A stretch of DNA of 64,000 nt. Source: JAOPZW01 sp963851295. Lineage in GTDB: Bacteria > Actinomycetota > Thermoleophilia > Solirubrobacterales > Solirubrobacteraceae. The position numbers and the translations under genes were made by a program. The stretch lies in assembly GCA_963851295.1 (NCBI GenBank), contig CAWKOS010000001.1, positions 496,001 through 560,000 of the forward strand, given 5' to 3'. Below, piece by piece: positions 48,238 through 57,805 of the stretch (positions are counted from its first letter, which is position 1; the number at the start of each line of letters is the position of its first letter). The notes under the pieces were generated by a model. The model saw nothing but the letters and a program-made list of their open reading frames with translations, was not told where the DNA came from and did no database searches.

Positions 48238-49164
48238 ATGGCACTAGAAGGCCTTCACCACATCACCGCGATCACGGCCGACGCGCCGCGCAACGTCGAC
48301 TTCTACGCGCGCGTGCTCGGGCTGCGGCTCGTCAAGAAGACCGTGAACTTCGACCAGCCCGACGTCTACCACCTGTACTTCGGCGACGAACGCGGCGCCC
48401 CCGGGTCGATCCTGACCTTCTTCGAGTTCCCGGGCGCGGCCGTCGGGCAGGCCGGCGACGGCATGGTCCACACCATCCAGTGGCGCGTCGCCTCCGACGC
48501 CTCGCTGGACTTCTGGGCCGCCCGCCTCGCCGACGAGAGCGTCGCCACCGAGCGCACGGAAGACGGCGCGCTCGCCTTCGAGGACTTCGAGGGGCTGCGC
48601 CACGAGCTGCTCGCCGTGACCGTCCCCGACGCCCCCCTGGCCGCCCACGCACCAGACATCCCCTCCGAGCACGCGCTGCTCGGCTTCCAGGGGGTGCGCG
48701 CCTACGCCTCGCGGCCCGACGACAGCACAAAGCTGCTCGAGGCGATGGGCTTCCGCCACGACGGCGGCGCGCAGTGGACGCTGCGCGGCGACGAGCGCGG
48801 CGCGACGCTGCGCTACGACGCGCCGCCCGCGGGCCGCGGGAGCACGAGCGCCGGCACCGTCCACCACATCGCGTGGTCGGCGGCCGACGACGCCGAGCTC
48901 ACCGCGGTGCGTGCCGACGCGGCCGCGGCCGGCGCCCGCGCCACGGAGATCATCGACCGCCAGTACTTCCACTCGGTCTACTTCCGCGAGCCCAGCGGCG
49001 TCCTCTTTGAGCTCGCCAGCCGCGACATCGGCTTCGAGTACGACGAGCCGCTCGAGACCCTCGGCGAGGCCCTCAAGCTCCCGCCGCAGTACGAGGCGCG
49101 CCGCGAGCAGCTCGAGCAGGCGCTCACGCCGCTGACCAACCCGCGCGCCAGGACGACGGCATGA
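48238..49164 (+). CDS. mhqO: Ring-cleaving dioxygenase/glyoxalase MhqO-like
   Basis: The product is 308 aa from the ATG at 48238 behind GGAGAATGAGG. Two VOC modules are clear: LEGLHHITAITADAPRNVDF and YARVLGLRLVKKTVNFDQPD, then VHHIAWSAADDAEL and YFHSVYFREPSGVLFELASR with His/Glu metal ligands. MhqO and its relatives detoxify methylhydroquinone and catechols by thiol-dependent ring cleavage or conjugation. It is coupled to the next gene by a 4-bp overlap (ATGA) and controlled by the divergent MarR protein. Confidence 0.9.
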   Translation: MALEGLHHITAITADAPRNVDFYARVLGLRLVKKTVNFDQPDVYHLYFGDERGAPGSILTFFEFPGAAVGQAGDGMVHTIQWRVASDASLDFWAARLADESVATERTEDGALAFEDFEGLRHELLAVTVPDAPLAAHAPDIPSEHALLGFQGVRAYASRPDDSTKLLEAMGFRHDGGAQWTLRGDERGATLRYDAPPAGRGSTSAGTVHHIAWSAADDAELTAVRADAAAAGARATEIIDRQYFHSVYFREPSGVLFELASRDIGFEYDEPLETLGEALKLPPQYEARREQLEQALTPLTNPRARTTA

Positions 49165-49808
49165 CGGACCTCGTCCACGAGATCCGCCCCGCCGCCGGCG
49201 AGCCGGAGGGCGCGCTCGTGCTCCTGCACGGCCGCGGCGCCGACGAGCACGACCTCGCGCCCTTCCTGGACATGCTCGACCCCAAGCGCCGGCTAGTCGG
49301 GCTCACGCCCGGCGGCCCGCTCTTCCTGCCGCCCGGCGGCCGGCACTGGTACGTCGTGCCGCGCGTCGGCTACCCGGACCCCGACAGCTTCCGCGCCTCC
49401 TACGAGCTCCTGCAGCGCGACATCCCCGAGCTCACCGGCGTGCCGTGGGAGCGCACGATCCTCGGCGGCTTCTCGCAGGGATCGGTCATGTCCTACGCGC
49501 TCGGCCTGGGCGCCGAGCGCCCGACCCCGGCCGGACTGCTGATCATGAGCGGCTTCATCCCCTCGGTGCAGGGCTGGAGCGCCGACCTCGACCGCCCCGG
49601 CCTGCCGGTCTTCGTCACCCACGGCCGCCGCGACCCGGTGATCGACGTGAGCTTCGCGCGCGCCGCGCGCGAGCAGCTCGAGGCCTCGCCCGTCGACCTC
49701 ACGTACCGCGAGCACGACGGCGCCCACCACGTCGACCCGCGGATCCTGGCCGAGCTGCCGGACTGGGTCGCGCGCGCCGCCGACGCGGCCAAGGCCGCGA
49801 CGCCCTAG
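49161..49808 (+). CDS. mhqD: Phospholipase/carboxylesterase MhqD-like
   Basis: The product is 215 aa from the ATG at 49161, overlapping the mhqO stop. The alpha/beta-hydrolase core has ALVLLHGRGADEHDLAPFLD, the nucleophile GGFSQGSVMSYALG, the acid in THGRRDPVIDVSFA and the His in DGAHHVDPRI. MhqD is the usual partner of MhqO and is thought to hydrolyse conjugates formed in quinone detoxification. It is convergent with the aminotransferase gene (4-bp overlap). Confidence 0.9.
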   Translation: MTDLVHEIRPAAGEPEGALVLLHGRGADEHDLAPFLDMLDPKRRLVGLTPGGPLFLPPGGRHWYVVPRVGYPDPDSFRASYELLQRDIPELTGVPWERTILGGFSQGSVMSYALGLGAERPTPAGLLIMSGFIPSVQGWSADLDRPGLPVFVTHGRRDPVIDVSFARAAREQLEASPVDLTYREHDGAHHVDPRILAELPDWVARAADAAKAATP

Positions 49809-51067
49809 GCGCCCAGCGCGCGGAGCGCCTCCCCGAGGCGCTCCAGCGCGCCGCCGATCCACGGCAGCGCCACGGGGTCCTCGGCGCCGAGCGCCTCCCA
49901 GCGCTCGTCGTCGCCCGAGCCGTAGAGCAGGCTCGTCGCCATGCGGAAGCGCAGCGCCGCCGGGTCGTCGCCGAAGGCGGCGCCCTGGAGGACGGCGACG
50001 TCGTGGCGCTCGAGCAGGTGCTCGGCGAGCCCCGCGCCGTCGTGCACGCCCTGCGCCGCCAGCGCCGGACGCAGCGCCTCGAGGTCCGGGTAGAGGTAGA
50101 AGGCGCCGGTCGGCGGGCGGCAGGCGGCGCCCGCGGCGACCACGCGCTCGTGGGCGGCCACGCTGACGAGGCGGTGCAGACGGCGGCTGCGCGCGACGTG
50201 CGCGCGGACGTCGTCGGGCTCGCCGAGGACGTAGGCGGCGGCGTGCTGCATCGGCGCGGCGAGGCTCGACCACACCTCGCTTGCGATCCCGGCCACGGCG
50301 CGCGCCGCGTCCTCGCCGTGCGGCCCGCGCGGCAGGCGGCAGAACCCGATCCGCCAGCCGCCGAGCGCCATCCCCTTGCTCAGGCCGTTGGTGAGGAAGG
50401 TGCGCTCGGGCAGGAGCTCGGCGGGGCTGACGAGCGCCTCGGGGTCGTAGGCGAGGTCCCGGTAGATCTCGTCGCAGACGACGAGCAGCGCCTGCTCCTC
50501 GGCGATGGCGCACAGCTCGCGCATCAGCGCGGGCGGCGCGACGGTGCCGGTGGGGTTGTCGGGGAGGGTGAGCACCAGGATCGCCGGCTCGCGTCCCTGC
50601 GCCCGGGCGCTCGTGACCGCCTCGCGCAGCGCCACGGGCTCCGGGACGCCGCCGGCCTCCTCGGCGATCGGGACGTCGATGACGTGCTTGCCGGCGAGCG
50701 CCGCCTGAGCCGCGTAGCTGACCCAGGAGGGCCGCGGAAGCACGACGTCGCCGGGCAGGACGGTGAGCAGCGCGTAGAGCAGCGCCTTGCTGCCGGGCGC
50801 GAGCAGGATCTGCTCGGGGCCGGTCGGCAGGCCGCGGCGCTCGTAATAGCCGGCCGCCGCCTCGCGCACCGCGAGCGAGCCCGCGACCGGCCCGTAGCCG
50901 TTCAACGCCGCGCCGGCGCTCAGGCGCTCGGCGACGCTGGGCAGGACGGGCAGGCCGGCCTCGCCGAAGGCCAGGTGCAGGACCGGCGCCCCGGCGGCGA
51001 GCCGCGCCTGCACGCGCTCGTTGGCGGCCAGCGTCGCGGACGGCGGCGGAGCGACGAGCCGAGGCAT
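49805..51067 (-). CDS. PLP-dependent class I/II aminotransferase
   Basis: The product is 420 aa from the ATG at 51067. It is a fold-type I PLP enzyme: YGPVAGSLAVREAAAGYYER, DVVLPRPSWVSYAAQAALAG, LVLTLPDNPTGTVAPPALMR with the DNPTG motif, VVCDEIYRDLAYDPEAL and FLTNGLSKGMALGGWRIGFC with the Schiff-base Lys (about residue 230). The family includes aspartate and aromatic aminotransferases; the specificity cannot be read here. It is the last gene of the long minus-strand operon running from uvrC. Confidence 0.9.
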   Translation of the reverse strand: MPRLVAPPPSATLAANERVQARLAAGAPVLHLAFGEAGLPVLPSVAERLSAGAALNGYGPVAGSLAVREAAAGYYERRGLPTGPEQILLAPGSKALLYALLTVLPGDVVLPRPSWVSYAAQAALAGKHVIDVPIAEEAGGVPEPVALREAVTSARAQGREPAILVLTLPDNPTGTVAPPALMRELCAIAEEQALLVVCDEIYRDLAYDPEALVSPAELLPERTFLTNGLSKGMALGGWRIGFCRLPRGPHGEDAARAVAGIASEVWSSLAAPMQHAAAYVLGEPDDVRAHVARSRRLHRLVSVAAHERVVAAGAACRPPTGAFYLYPDLEALRPALAAQGVHDGAGLAEHLLERHDVAVLQGAAFGDDPAALRFRMATSLLYGSGDDERWEALGAEDPVALPWIGGALERLGEALRALGA

Positions 51068-51077
51068 GGCGGCCACC

Positions 51078-51953
51078 CTAGCCGCGCTCGGCCGCGCGCA
51101 GGTCGGCGCGCGCGTGGGCGAGCGCCTCGACCGCCTCGCGCTCGGCGGACCGCGCGTCCTCGAGGCCCTCGGCCGCCTTGGCTGTGCGCTCCTCGGCCTG
51201 GGCGAGCGCGCGCTGCGCCTTGGCGACGCGGTCGGCGGCCGCCTTGCGCTCGCGCTCGCGGGCGGCGGCCTCCTCGCGCTCGCGCTTGCGCGCCTGCGCC
51301 TCCTCGCGCTTGCGCTCGCGCTCGGCCGCCGCGTCCTCGCGCTTGGCCGCGGCGTCCTCACGCGCGGCCGCCGCCTTGCCGCCCTTGCCGCCGCCGGCCG
51401 CCTTCGCGGCCGCCCGCTTCGCGGCCGGCGGCTTCGCAGCCGGCGCGACGAAGGGATCCGCGCCGAAGATCCCCTGCGGCGCGCGCTCGCGCGCCGCCCG
51501 CCCCGCTGCGACGTCCTCCCTCGCGTCGGGGTCTATGGCAGCCGCGTGCAGCGTCTCGCGGACCCGGTCGATCGTCTGCTCGGAGAGGTCGGCGCCGGAC
51601 GAGGTCAGCAGCCCGCGGGCGGCCTCGACGAGCGGATCGAGCGCCGCCCGCTCGGCCTCGGTCGCCTTGCGCAGGTCGGCGCCCTTGCCCTTGCCCGCGA
51701 GCACGGCCTCCTGCGCCGCGGCGAGCGCGTCGCCCGCCTTCCACAGGGCGCGCGCGGCCTTCTGCTGCGTGCGCACCGCCTGATTGACCGCCCACGCGGC
51801 GACCGTCGGCTTGGCGAGCGCCTTGACCGCGGTCGCCTCGTCGCGGCGGCCGTCGGCGCGCAGCGCCTTGACCAGCGCGTCGCGTTCGCCGATGAACTCG
51901 TCGCGCGCCAGCCCGTAGAGCCGGTCGACGGCGTCGTCGGGCGCCTGTGCCAT
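51078..51953 (-). CDS. Alanine/lysine-rich coiled-coil protein
   Basis: The product is 291 aa from the ATG at 51953. The N-terminus is globular (DAVDRLYGLARDEFIGERDA, LVKALRADGRRDEATAVKAL and AKPTVAAWAVNQAVRTQQKA), a pattern common in actinobacterial proteins of unknown function. The C-terminal half is a long, highly charged coiled coil (REEAAARERERKAAADRVAK, AQRALAQAEERTAKAAEGLE). The central KPPAAKRAAAKAAGGGKGGK linker is histone-like. It may act as a nucleoid- or scaffold-associated protein; no function is proven. It lies 5 bp after gpmI in the same operon. Confidence 0.75.
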   Translation of the reverse strand: MAQAPDDAVDRLYGLARDEFIGERDALVKALRADGRRDEATAVKALAKPTVAAWAVNQAVRTQQKAARALWKAGDALAAAQEAVLAGKGKGADLRKATEAERAALDPLVEAARGLLTSSGADLSEQTIDRVRETLHAAAIDPDAREDVAAGRAARERAPQGIFGADPFVAPAAKPPAAKRAAAKAAGGGKGGKAAAAREDAAAKREDAAAERERKREEAQARKREREEAAARERERKAAADRVAKAQRALAQAEERTAKAAEGLEDARSAEREAVEALAHARADLRAAERG

Positions 51954-51958
51954 GCGCG

Positions 51959-53467
51959 TCAGCTTGCCAGCAGCGACGCGCCCGTCATCGCCTCGGGCTG
52001 CTCGATGCCCAGCAGCTCGAGGATCGTCGGCGCGACGTCGGCGAGGATCCCGCCGTGCTCGAGCGTGACGCCGTCGACGGTGACGATGACCGGCACCTGG
52101 TTGAGCGAGTGCGCGGTGTTGGGGGCGCCGTCGGGCTCGAGCATGACGTCGGAGTTGCCGTGGTCGGCGGTGATCACGAGCGCCCCGCCCGAGCCCTGCA
52201 CCGCGCGCACGATCTCGCCCAGGCACGCGTCGACCGTCTCGACCGCCTTCACCGCCGCCGGGATGACCCCGGTGTGGCCGACCATGTCGGAGTTGGCGAA
52301 GTTGATGATCCCGAAGCGGAAGTCCTCCTCCTCCCACGCCTGCACGAAGGCGGCGGCGGCCTCGCGGGCGCTCATCTCCGGCTTCTTGTCGTAGGTCGGG
52401 ACGTCGCGCGGGCTGGGCACGAGCTCGCGCCGCTCGCCCTCCTCGGGCGTCTCCTCCCCGCCGCCGAAGAAGTACGTCACGTGCGGGTACTTCTCCGTCT
52501 CGGCCACGTGGAGCTGGCGCCCGCCGGCCCGCGCGATGACGTGCGGGAGCGTCGTCGCGGGATGCTCGGGCGGGAAGGCGACCGGGTAGGGCCAGCCCTC
52601 CTCGTACTCAGTCAGCGTCGCGTAGCGCTCGATGCGCTGCGTGCCCCCGCGATCGAACTCGTCGAAGCCCGGCTCGGACAGCGCGCGGGTGATCTCGCGC
52701 ATGCGGTCGGGGCGGAAGTTGAAGGCGATGACCGAATCGCCGGGGCGGATGCAGGCCTCGTCGCCGACCGTGGTCGGCTCGATGAACTCGTCGGTCTCGC
52801 CGCGCTCGTAGGCGGCGCGGACCGCCTCGACGCCGCTGTCGGCGTGGTGCTCGGCCCTGCCGTGGACGAGCATGTCATAGGCCTTCTGAGTGCGCTCCCA
52901 GCGCTTGTCGCGGTCCATCGCCCAGTAGCGGCCGACGACCGACCCGACGCGCGCGGTGCCGGTCCGCTCGCACCACCCCTGCACCCGCTCCAGGAAGCCG
53001 GCACCAGAGTCGGGCAGGGTGTCGCGCCCGTCGGTGAAGGCGTGCACGACGACGTCGGGCGCGGCCTCGCCGGCCATCGCGATCAGCGCCTCGAGGTGGC
53101 TCCAGCCCGAGTGCACGCCGCCGTCGGAGACGAGGCCGATGAGGTGCACGCGCGGCGCGTCGGCGACCGCGGCGCGCAGGACGTCGTTCTCGGCCAGGGT
53201 GCCCTCGGCGACAGCCTCGTCGATGCGCGTGAGGTCCTGCTTGACCACCGCGCCGGCGCCGAGGTTGAGATGGCCGACCTCCGAGTTGCCCATCTGGCGC
53301 TCCGGCAGGCCGACCGCATTGCCCCAGGTCGTCAGCTGGCTGTGCGGGTAGCGCGCCCACAGCTCGTCGAACACGGGCGTGGAGGCCAGCGTCACGGCGT
53401 TGCCGGCGCTCGGCGGGGCGATGGCCCAGCCGTCGAGGATGACGAGGCAGACCGACGGGACGGTCAT
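51959..53467 (-). CDS. gpmI: 2,3-bisphosphoglycerate-independent phosphoglycerate mutase
   Basis: The product is 502 aa. The alkaline-phosphatase-superfamily core is visible: VCLVILDGWAIAPPSAGNAV, RQMGNSEVGHLNLGAGAVVK with the catalytic Ser, and the metal motifs SDGGVHSGWSHLEALIAMAG, FTDGRDTLP, NFANSDMVGHTG and ITADHGNSDVML near the C-terminus. Full length matches the family. It interconverts 3- and 2-phosphoglycerate using Mn2+. It overlaps tpiA by 4 bp. Confidence 0.97.
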   Translation of the reverse strand: MTVPSVCLVILDGWAIAPPSAGNAVTLASTPVFDELWARYPHSQLTTWGNAVGLPERQMGNSEVGHLNLGAGAVVKQDLTRIDEAVAEGTLAENDVLRAAVADAPRVHLIGLVSDGGVHSGWSHLEALIAMAGEAAPDVVVHAFTDGRDTLPDSGAGFLERVQGWCERTGTARVGSVVGRYWAMDRDKRWERTQKAYDMLVHGRAEHHADSGVEAVRAAYERGETDEFIEPTTVGDEACIRPGDSVIAFNFRPDRMREITRALSEPGFDEFDRGGTQRIERYATLTEYEEGWPYPVAFPPEHPATTLPHVIARAGGRQLHVAETEKYPHVTYFFGGGEETPEEGERRELVPSPRDVPTYDKKPEMSAREAAAAFVQAWEEEDFRFGIINFANSDMVGHTGVIPAAVKAVETVDACLGEIVRAVQGSGGALVITADHGNSDVMLEPDGAPNTAHSLNQVPVIVTVDGVTLEHGGILADVAPTILELLGIEQPEAMTGASLLAS

Positions 53468-54222
53468 GTCCGTGCCGCGTCGACGATGGCCGCGAAGTCG
53501 GCGACCTCGAGCGAGGCCCCGCCGACCAGTGCGCCGTCGACGTCGGGCAGGGCGAGCAACTCGGCTGCGTTGTCGGGCTTGACCGAGCCCCCATAGAGGA
53601 TCCGCGCGCGCTCAGCCTGCTCGCGGTCGCGGTCCGCGACGAGGGCGCGGACGAAGGCAACCGCGTCCTGGGCCTGCTCGGGCGTCGCCACCCGGCCGGT
53701 CCCGATCGCCCAGATCGGCTCGTAGGCGATGACGACGTCGCCCAGGCGCTCCGTGTCGAGCTTCTCGAGCCCCTCCTGGACCTGATGGCGCAGCTTGCGC
53801 TCGGTGTCGCCGTTGTCGCGCTCGTCCTCGGTCTCCCCCACGCAGAGGATCGGCTTGAGGCCGGCGTCGAGCGCGGCCGGGACCTTCTCGGAGAGCGCGC
53901 GGTCGGTCTCGTTGAAGTACTGGCGGCGCTCGGAGTGGCCGAGGACGACGCCGTGGACGTCGAGCTCGGTGAGCATCGGCGCCGAGACCTCGCCCGTGAA
54001 GGCGCCGGAGGGCGCCTGGTGCATGTTCTGGGCGTAGACCTCCACGCGCGAGCCGCGGGTCGAGTCGACGACCGCCTGCAGGTCGGTGAAGGGCACGCAG
54101 ACCGCGACGTCGACGCCGTCGGCGGTCGAGACGCGCGGGAGCAGGCCCTGGATGAAGGCCTCGGCCTCCGCGACCGTCTTCTGCATCTTCCAGTTGCCGG
54201 CGATGAACGGCGTGCGGGACAT
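53464..54222 (-). CDS. tpiA: Triose-phosphate isomerase
   Basis: The product is 252 aa. Diagnostic segments: FIAGNWKMQKTVAEAEAFIQ (Lys-containing start), GVVLGHSERRQYFNETDRAL (catalytic His in GHSERR), VIAYEPIWAIGTGRVATPEQ (catalytic Glu) and ILYGGSVKPDNAAELLALPD (phosphate loop). It interconverts DHAP and glyceraldehyde 3-phosphate. It directly abuts pgk and overlaps gpmI by 4 bp, so the glycolytic genes form one coupled set. Confidence 0.98.
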   Translation of the reverse strand: MSRTPFIAGNWKMQKTVAEAEAFIQGLLPRVSTADGVDVAVCVPFTDLQAVVDSTRGSRVEVYAQNMHQAPSGAFTGEVSAPMLTELDVHGVVLGHSERRQYFNETDRALSEKVPAALDAGLKPILCVGETEDERDNGDTERKLRHQVQEGLEKLDTERLGDVVIAYEPIWAIGTGRVATPEQAQDAVAFVRALVADRDREQAERARILYGGSVKPDNAAELLALPDVDGALVGGASLEVADFAAIVDAART

Positions 54223-55349
54223 CTACGACAGCACCTCCACTCCGGGGAGCGTCTTGCCCTCGATCAGCTCCAGTGACGCACCGCCGCCGGTCGACAGATG
54301 GGTGACCTTGTCGGCGAGGCCGAACTCGTGGAGGGCCGCGGCGGAGTCGCCGCCGCCCACCACCGTGATGCCGGGAGCGCTCGCCACCGCCTCGGCGACG
54401 GCGCGCGTCCCAGCCGCGAAGGGCTCGAGCTCGAAGGCGCCCATCGGGCCGTTCCAGAACACCGTCCCGGCGGACGCGATCTCCTCTGCGTACGCGCTCG
54501 CGGTGCGGGGACCGACGTCGAGGCCCATCCAGCCGTCGGGCACGTCGACGCCGTCGAGATCGCGACGCTCTGTGTTCGCGTCGAAGGCCTCGCCGAGGAC
54601 GAGGTCGACCGGCAGGCGCAGCTTGTCGCTCCCGCGCGCGAGCAGCTCGCGTGCGGGCTCGAGGTCCTCGTCGGCGCACAGCGACGAGCCGATCGTGTGC
54701 CCCTGGACCGACAGGAACGGGAAGGCCATGGCGCCGCCGATGAGGATCGCGTCCGCGCGCTCGAGGAAGGCCTCCAGGACGCCGATCTTGTCGGTCACCT
54801 TGGCGCCGCCGACGATCGCCACGAGCGGCCGCGCCGGGTCCTCGAGGATCCCCGTGAGGGTCTCCACCTCGCGCTGCAGCAGCAGCCCGGCGGCGCTGGG
54901 CAGCAGGCGCGCCACGCCCTCGGTGGAGGCGTGGGCGCGGTGCGCGGAGCCGAACGCGTCGTTGACGTAGACGTCGGCGAGCGCCGCGAGCCGCTCGGCC
55001 AGCGCGGGGTCGTTCTTCGTCTCGCCCGGCTCGAAGCGGATGTTCTCGAGCATGACGACATCGCCGTCGGGGACGTGGTCGAGGTCAGGCGCGAGCGCGA
55101 CCTCGACCTCCAGCAGCTCGCCCAGGCGCCGCGCCACCGGCGCCAGTGACAGCGCCTCGTCGCGGCCCTTGGGGCGCCCGAGGTGTGAGGTCAGCAGCAG
55201 CCGCGCCCCGCGCTCGCGCAGGGCCTTCAGCGTCGGCAGCGCGGCGCGGATGCGCGTGTCGTCGGTGATGGCGCCGTCGTGCAGCGGGACGTTGAAGTCC
55301 ACGCGCACGAGGACGCGCTTGCCGGCGACGTCCAGGTCGTCGAGCGTTC

Positions 55350-55353
<4 letters not shown>
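54223..55353 (-). CDS. pgk: Phosphoglycerate kinase
   Basis: The product is 376 aa from the GTG at 55353, overlapping the gap stop by 4 bp. Landmarks: GKRVLVRVDFNVPLHDGAIT (N-terminal RVDFNVP), LLLTSHLGRPKGRDEALSLA (SHLGRPKG), IVGGAKVTDKIGVLEAFLER, GPRTASAYAEEI, FWNGPMGAFELEPFAAGTRA and VVGGGDSAAALHEFG (nucleotide loop). It transfers phosphate from 1,3-bisphosphoglycerate to ADP. It is slightly shorter than usual (about 390-400 aa), but all catalytic blocks are there. Confidence 0.98.
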
Positions 55354-56348
<995 letters not shown>

Positions 56349-56448
56349 GCTCTCGGTCCTTCCTCCTTGGCGTGGCGAGAAATCAGCGCCGGGCGCAACG
56401 GTCGCGGGATGCCCGACGGGGGCGCCCAAGGCTACCCCAACCGCCGAT

Positions 56449-57438
56449 CTAGACGGGGTGTGCTTCGAGCACGCTGAGGCCGATCGCGCTCGGCGTCACG
56501 CGCTCGAGCGCGAAGCCGGAGGAGCCCAGGAGGGCCGCGAACTCCTCCCGCGTGCGCTCGCGCCCGCCGGCGCCGACCATCATGTTGAGATCCGAGAGCT
56601 TGGCGTCGGCGTTCTCGTTGGGGGCGCCGAGCTCGCGCTCGACGACCAGCAGCACGCCGTGGTCGGGGATCGCGGTGCGACAGCGCTGGAGGATCCGCCG
56701 CGCGTCGGCGTCCTCCCAGTCGTGGATGACGGCCTTGAGGATGTAGGCGTCGGCACCCGCGGGCACGGCGTCGAAGAAGCTGCCGCCGACGACCTCGCAG
56801 CGCTCGCCGACCTCGGCGCCCGCCACGACGTGGGGCTGGTCGAAGAGGACGCCGCGCCCCGACGGGTTGGCGTCGAGGACGGCGCGCAGGAACGCGCCGC
56901 GGCCGCCGCCGACGTCGATCACCGTCGCGAAGCGCGCGAAGTCGTAGGCCGCGAGCAGGTGGCTGTTCGCGCGGCGCATGATGTCGGTCATCGCCGCGTC
57001 GAAGATCTCCCCCTCCTCGGGATGCGCGGCGCGGTAGTCCCAGACGTCGGTGCCGTGCACGTGGGCGAAGGCGTTCTCGCCCGTGCGGACGCCGTACAGG
57101 AGGGCTCCCCATGCCTGCCAGTGGTAGGGGCGCCCGACGAAGGCGGCCCAGGCGCCGACCGGCTCGGGCGCGTCGGAGCGCAGGCAGGCGCCGATGTCCG
57201 TCAGCGCGAAGCGCCCGTCGGCGTCCTCGTGGAGCACCCCGACGCTCGCCAGCGCCCGCAGCACGCGGCCCAGGGAGGGGGCGTGCGTCTCGGTGGCGCG
57301 CGCGAGGTCCTCGCCGTCGCGCGGCCCGTCGCGCAGCAGGTCGGCGATCCCGAGCGCGGCGGCGACGTGGATCGCCTGGGTGACCTGGTAGCCGTTGACC
57401 AGCCGGCGCAGCGCGACGGTGGGCGCCTCGCTCTCCAT
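56449..57438 (-). CDS. Dimerising O-methyltransferase (SAM-dependent, class I)
   Basis: The product is 329 aa from the ATG at 57438. The N-terminal dimerisation wHTH (LRRLVNGYQVTQAIHVAAAL) and central GRPYHWQAWGALLYGVRTGE match plant-type O-methyltransferases. The SAM site is FATVIDVGGGRGAFLRAVLD, then VVGGSFFDAVPAGADAYILK and AVIHDWEDADARRILQRCRT with the catalytic His/Asp. Such enzymes methylate hydroxyls on natural products or phenols. It follows the VOC gene by 1 bp in the operon, between rapZ and gap, an unusual insertion for this conserved neighbourhood. Phenolic chemistry is a reasonable guess. Confidence 0.9.
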   Translation of the reverse strand: MESEAPTVALRRLVNGYQVTQAIHVAAALGIADLLRDGPRDGEDLARATETHAPSLGRVLRALASVGVLHEDADGRFALTDIGACLRSDAPEPVGAWAAFVGRPYHWQAWGALLYGVRTGENAFAHVHGTDVWDYRAAHPEEGEIFDAAMTDIMRRANSHLLAAYDFARFATVIDVGGGRGAFLRAVLDANPSGRGVLFDQPHVVAGAEVGERCEVVGGSFFDAVPAGADAYILKAVIHDWEDADARRILQRCRTAIPDHGVLLVVERELGAPNENADAKLSDLNMMVGAGGRERTREEFAALLGSSGFALERVTPSAIGLSVLEAHPV

Positions 57439-57439
57439 C

Positions 57440-57805
57440 TCAGTGCGAGCCGGACACGACCTCGACGCGAAGACCGTCGGGATCGAGCAGGTAGGCGGAG
57501 TAGTAGCGCGGCCCGTACTGGTGGCGCGGGCCCGGGGCGCCGTCGGACGTGCCGCCGGCCGCGACGGCCGCCTCGAAGGCGGCGTCGACCGCGGGGCGGC
57601 CGTGGGCGCTGAGGGCGACGTGGCCGAAGCCCGGCGAAGGCGTGCGTCCGCGGGCGACGATCCACAGCCGCGCGTCGTTGATCCCATAGCCGATCGCCTC
57701 GGGCGAGTCGAAGATCCGCCGCCCGCCGAGCGGATGGAAGAGCGCGTCGTAGAACGCGGCGGAGCGGGCGAGGTCGGAGACCTCGAAGCCGACGTGGTCG
57801 AGCAT
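57440..57805 (-). CDS. VOC-superfamily protein (glyoxalase-like)
   Basis: The product is 121 aa from the ATG at 57805, overlapping the rapZ stop by 1 bp (TGATG). It has MLDHVGFEVSDLARSAAFYD, ARLWIVARGRTPSPGFGHVA and YYSAYLLDPDGLRVEVV with the second-half Glu. The single-domain form dimerises. Glyoxalase I, dioxygenase and resistance proteins share this fold; the reaction here is unknown. It is coupled to the downstream O-methyltransferase. Confidence 0.88.
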   Translation of the reverse strand: MLDHVGFEVSDLARSAAFYDALFHPLGGRRIFDSPEAIGYGINDARLWIVARGRTPSPGFGHVALSAHGRPAVDAAFEAAVAAGGTSDGAPGPRHQYGPRYYSAYLLDPDGLRVEVVSGSH

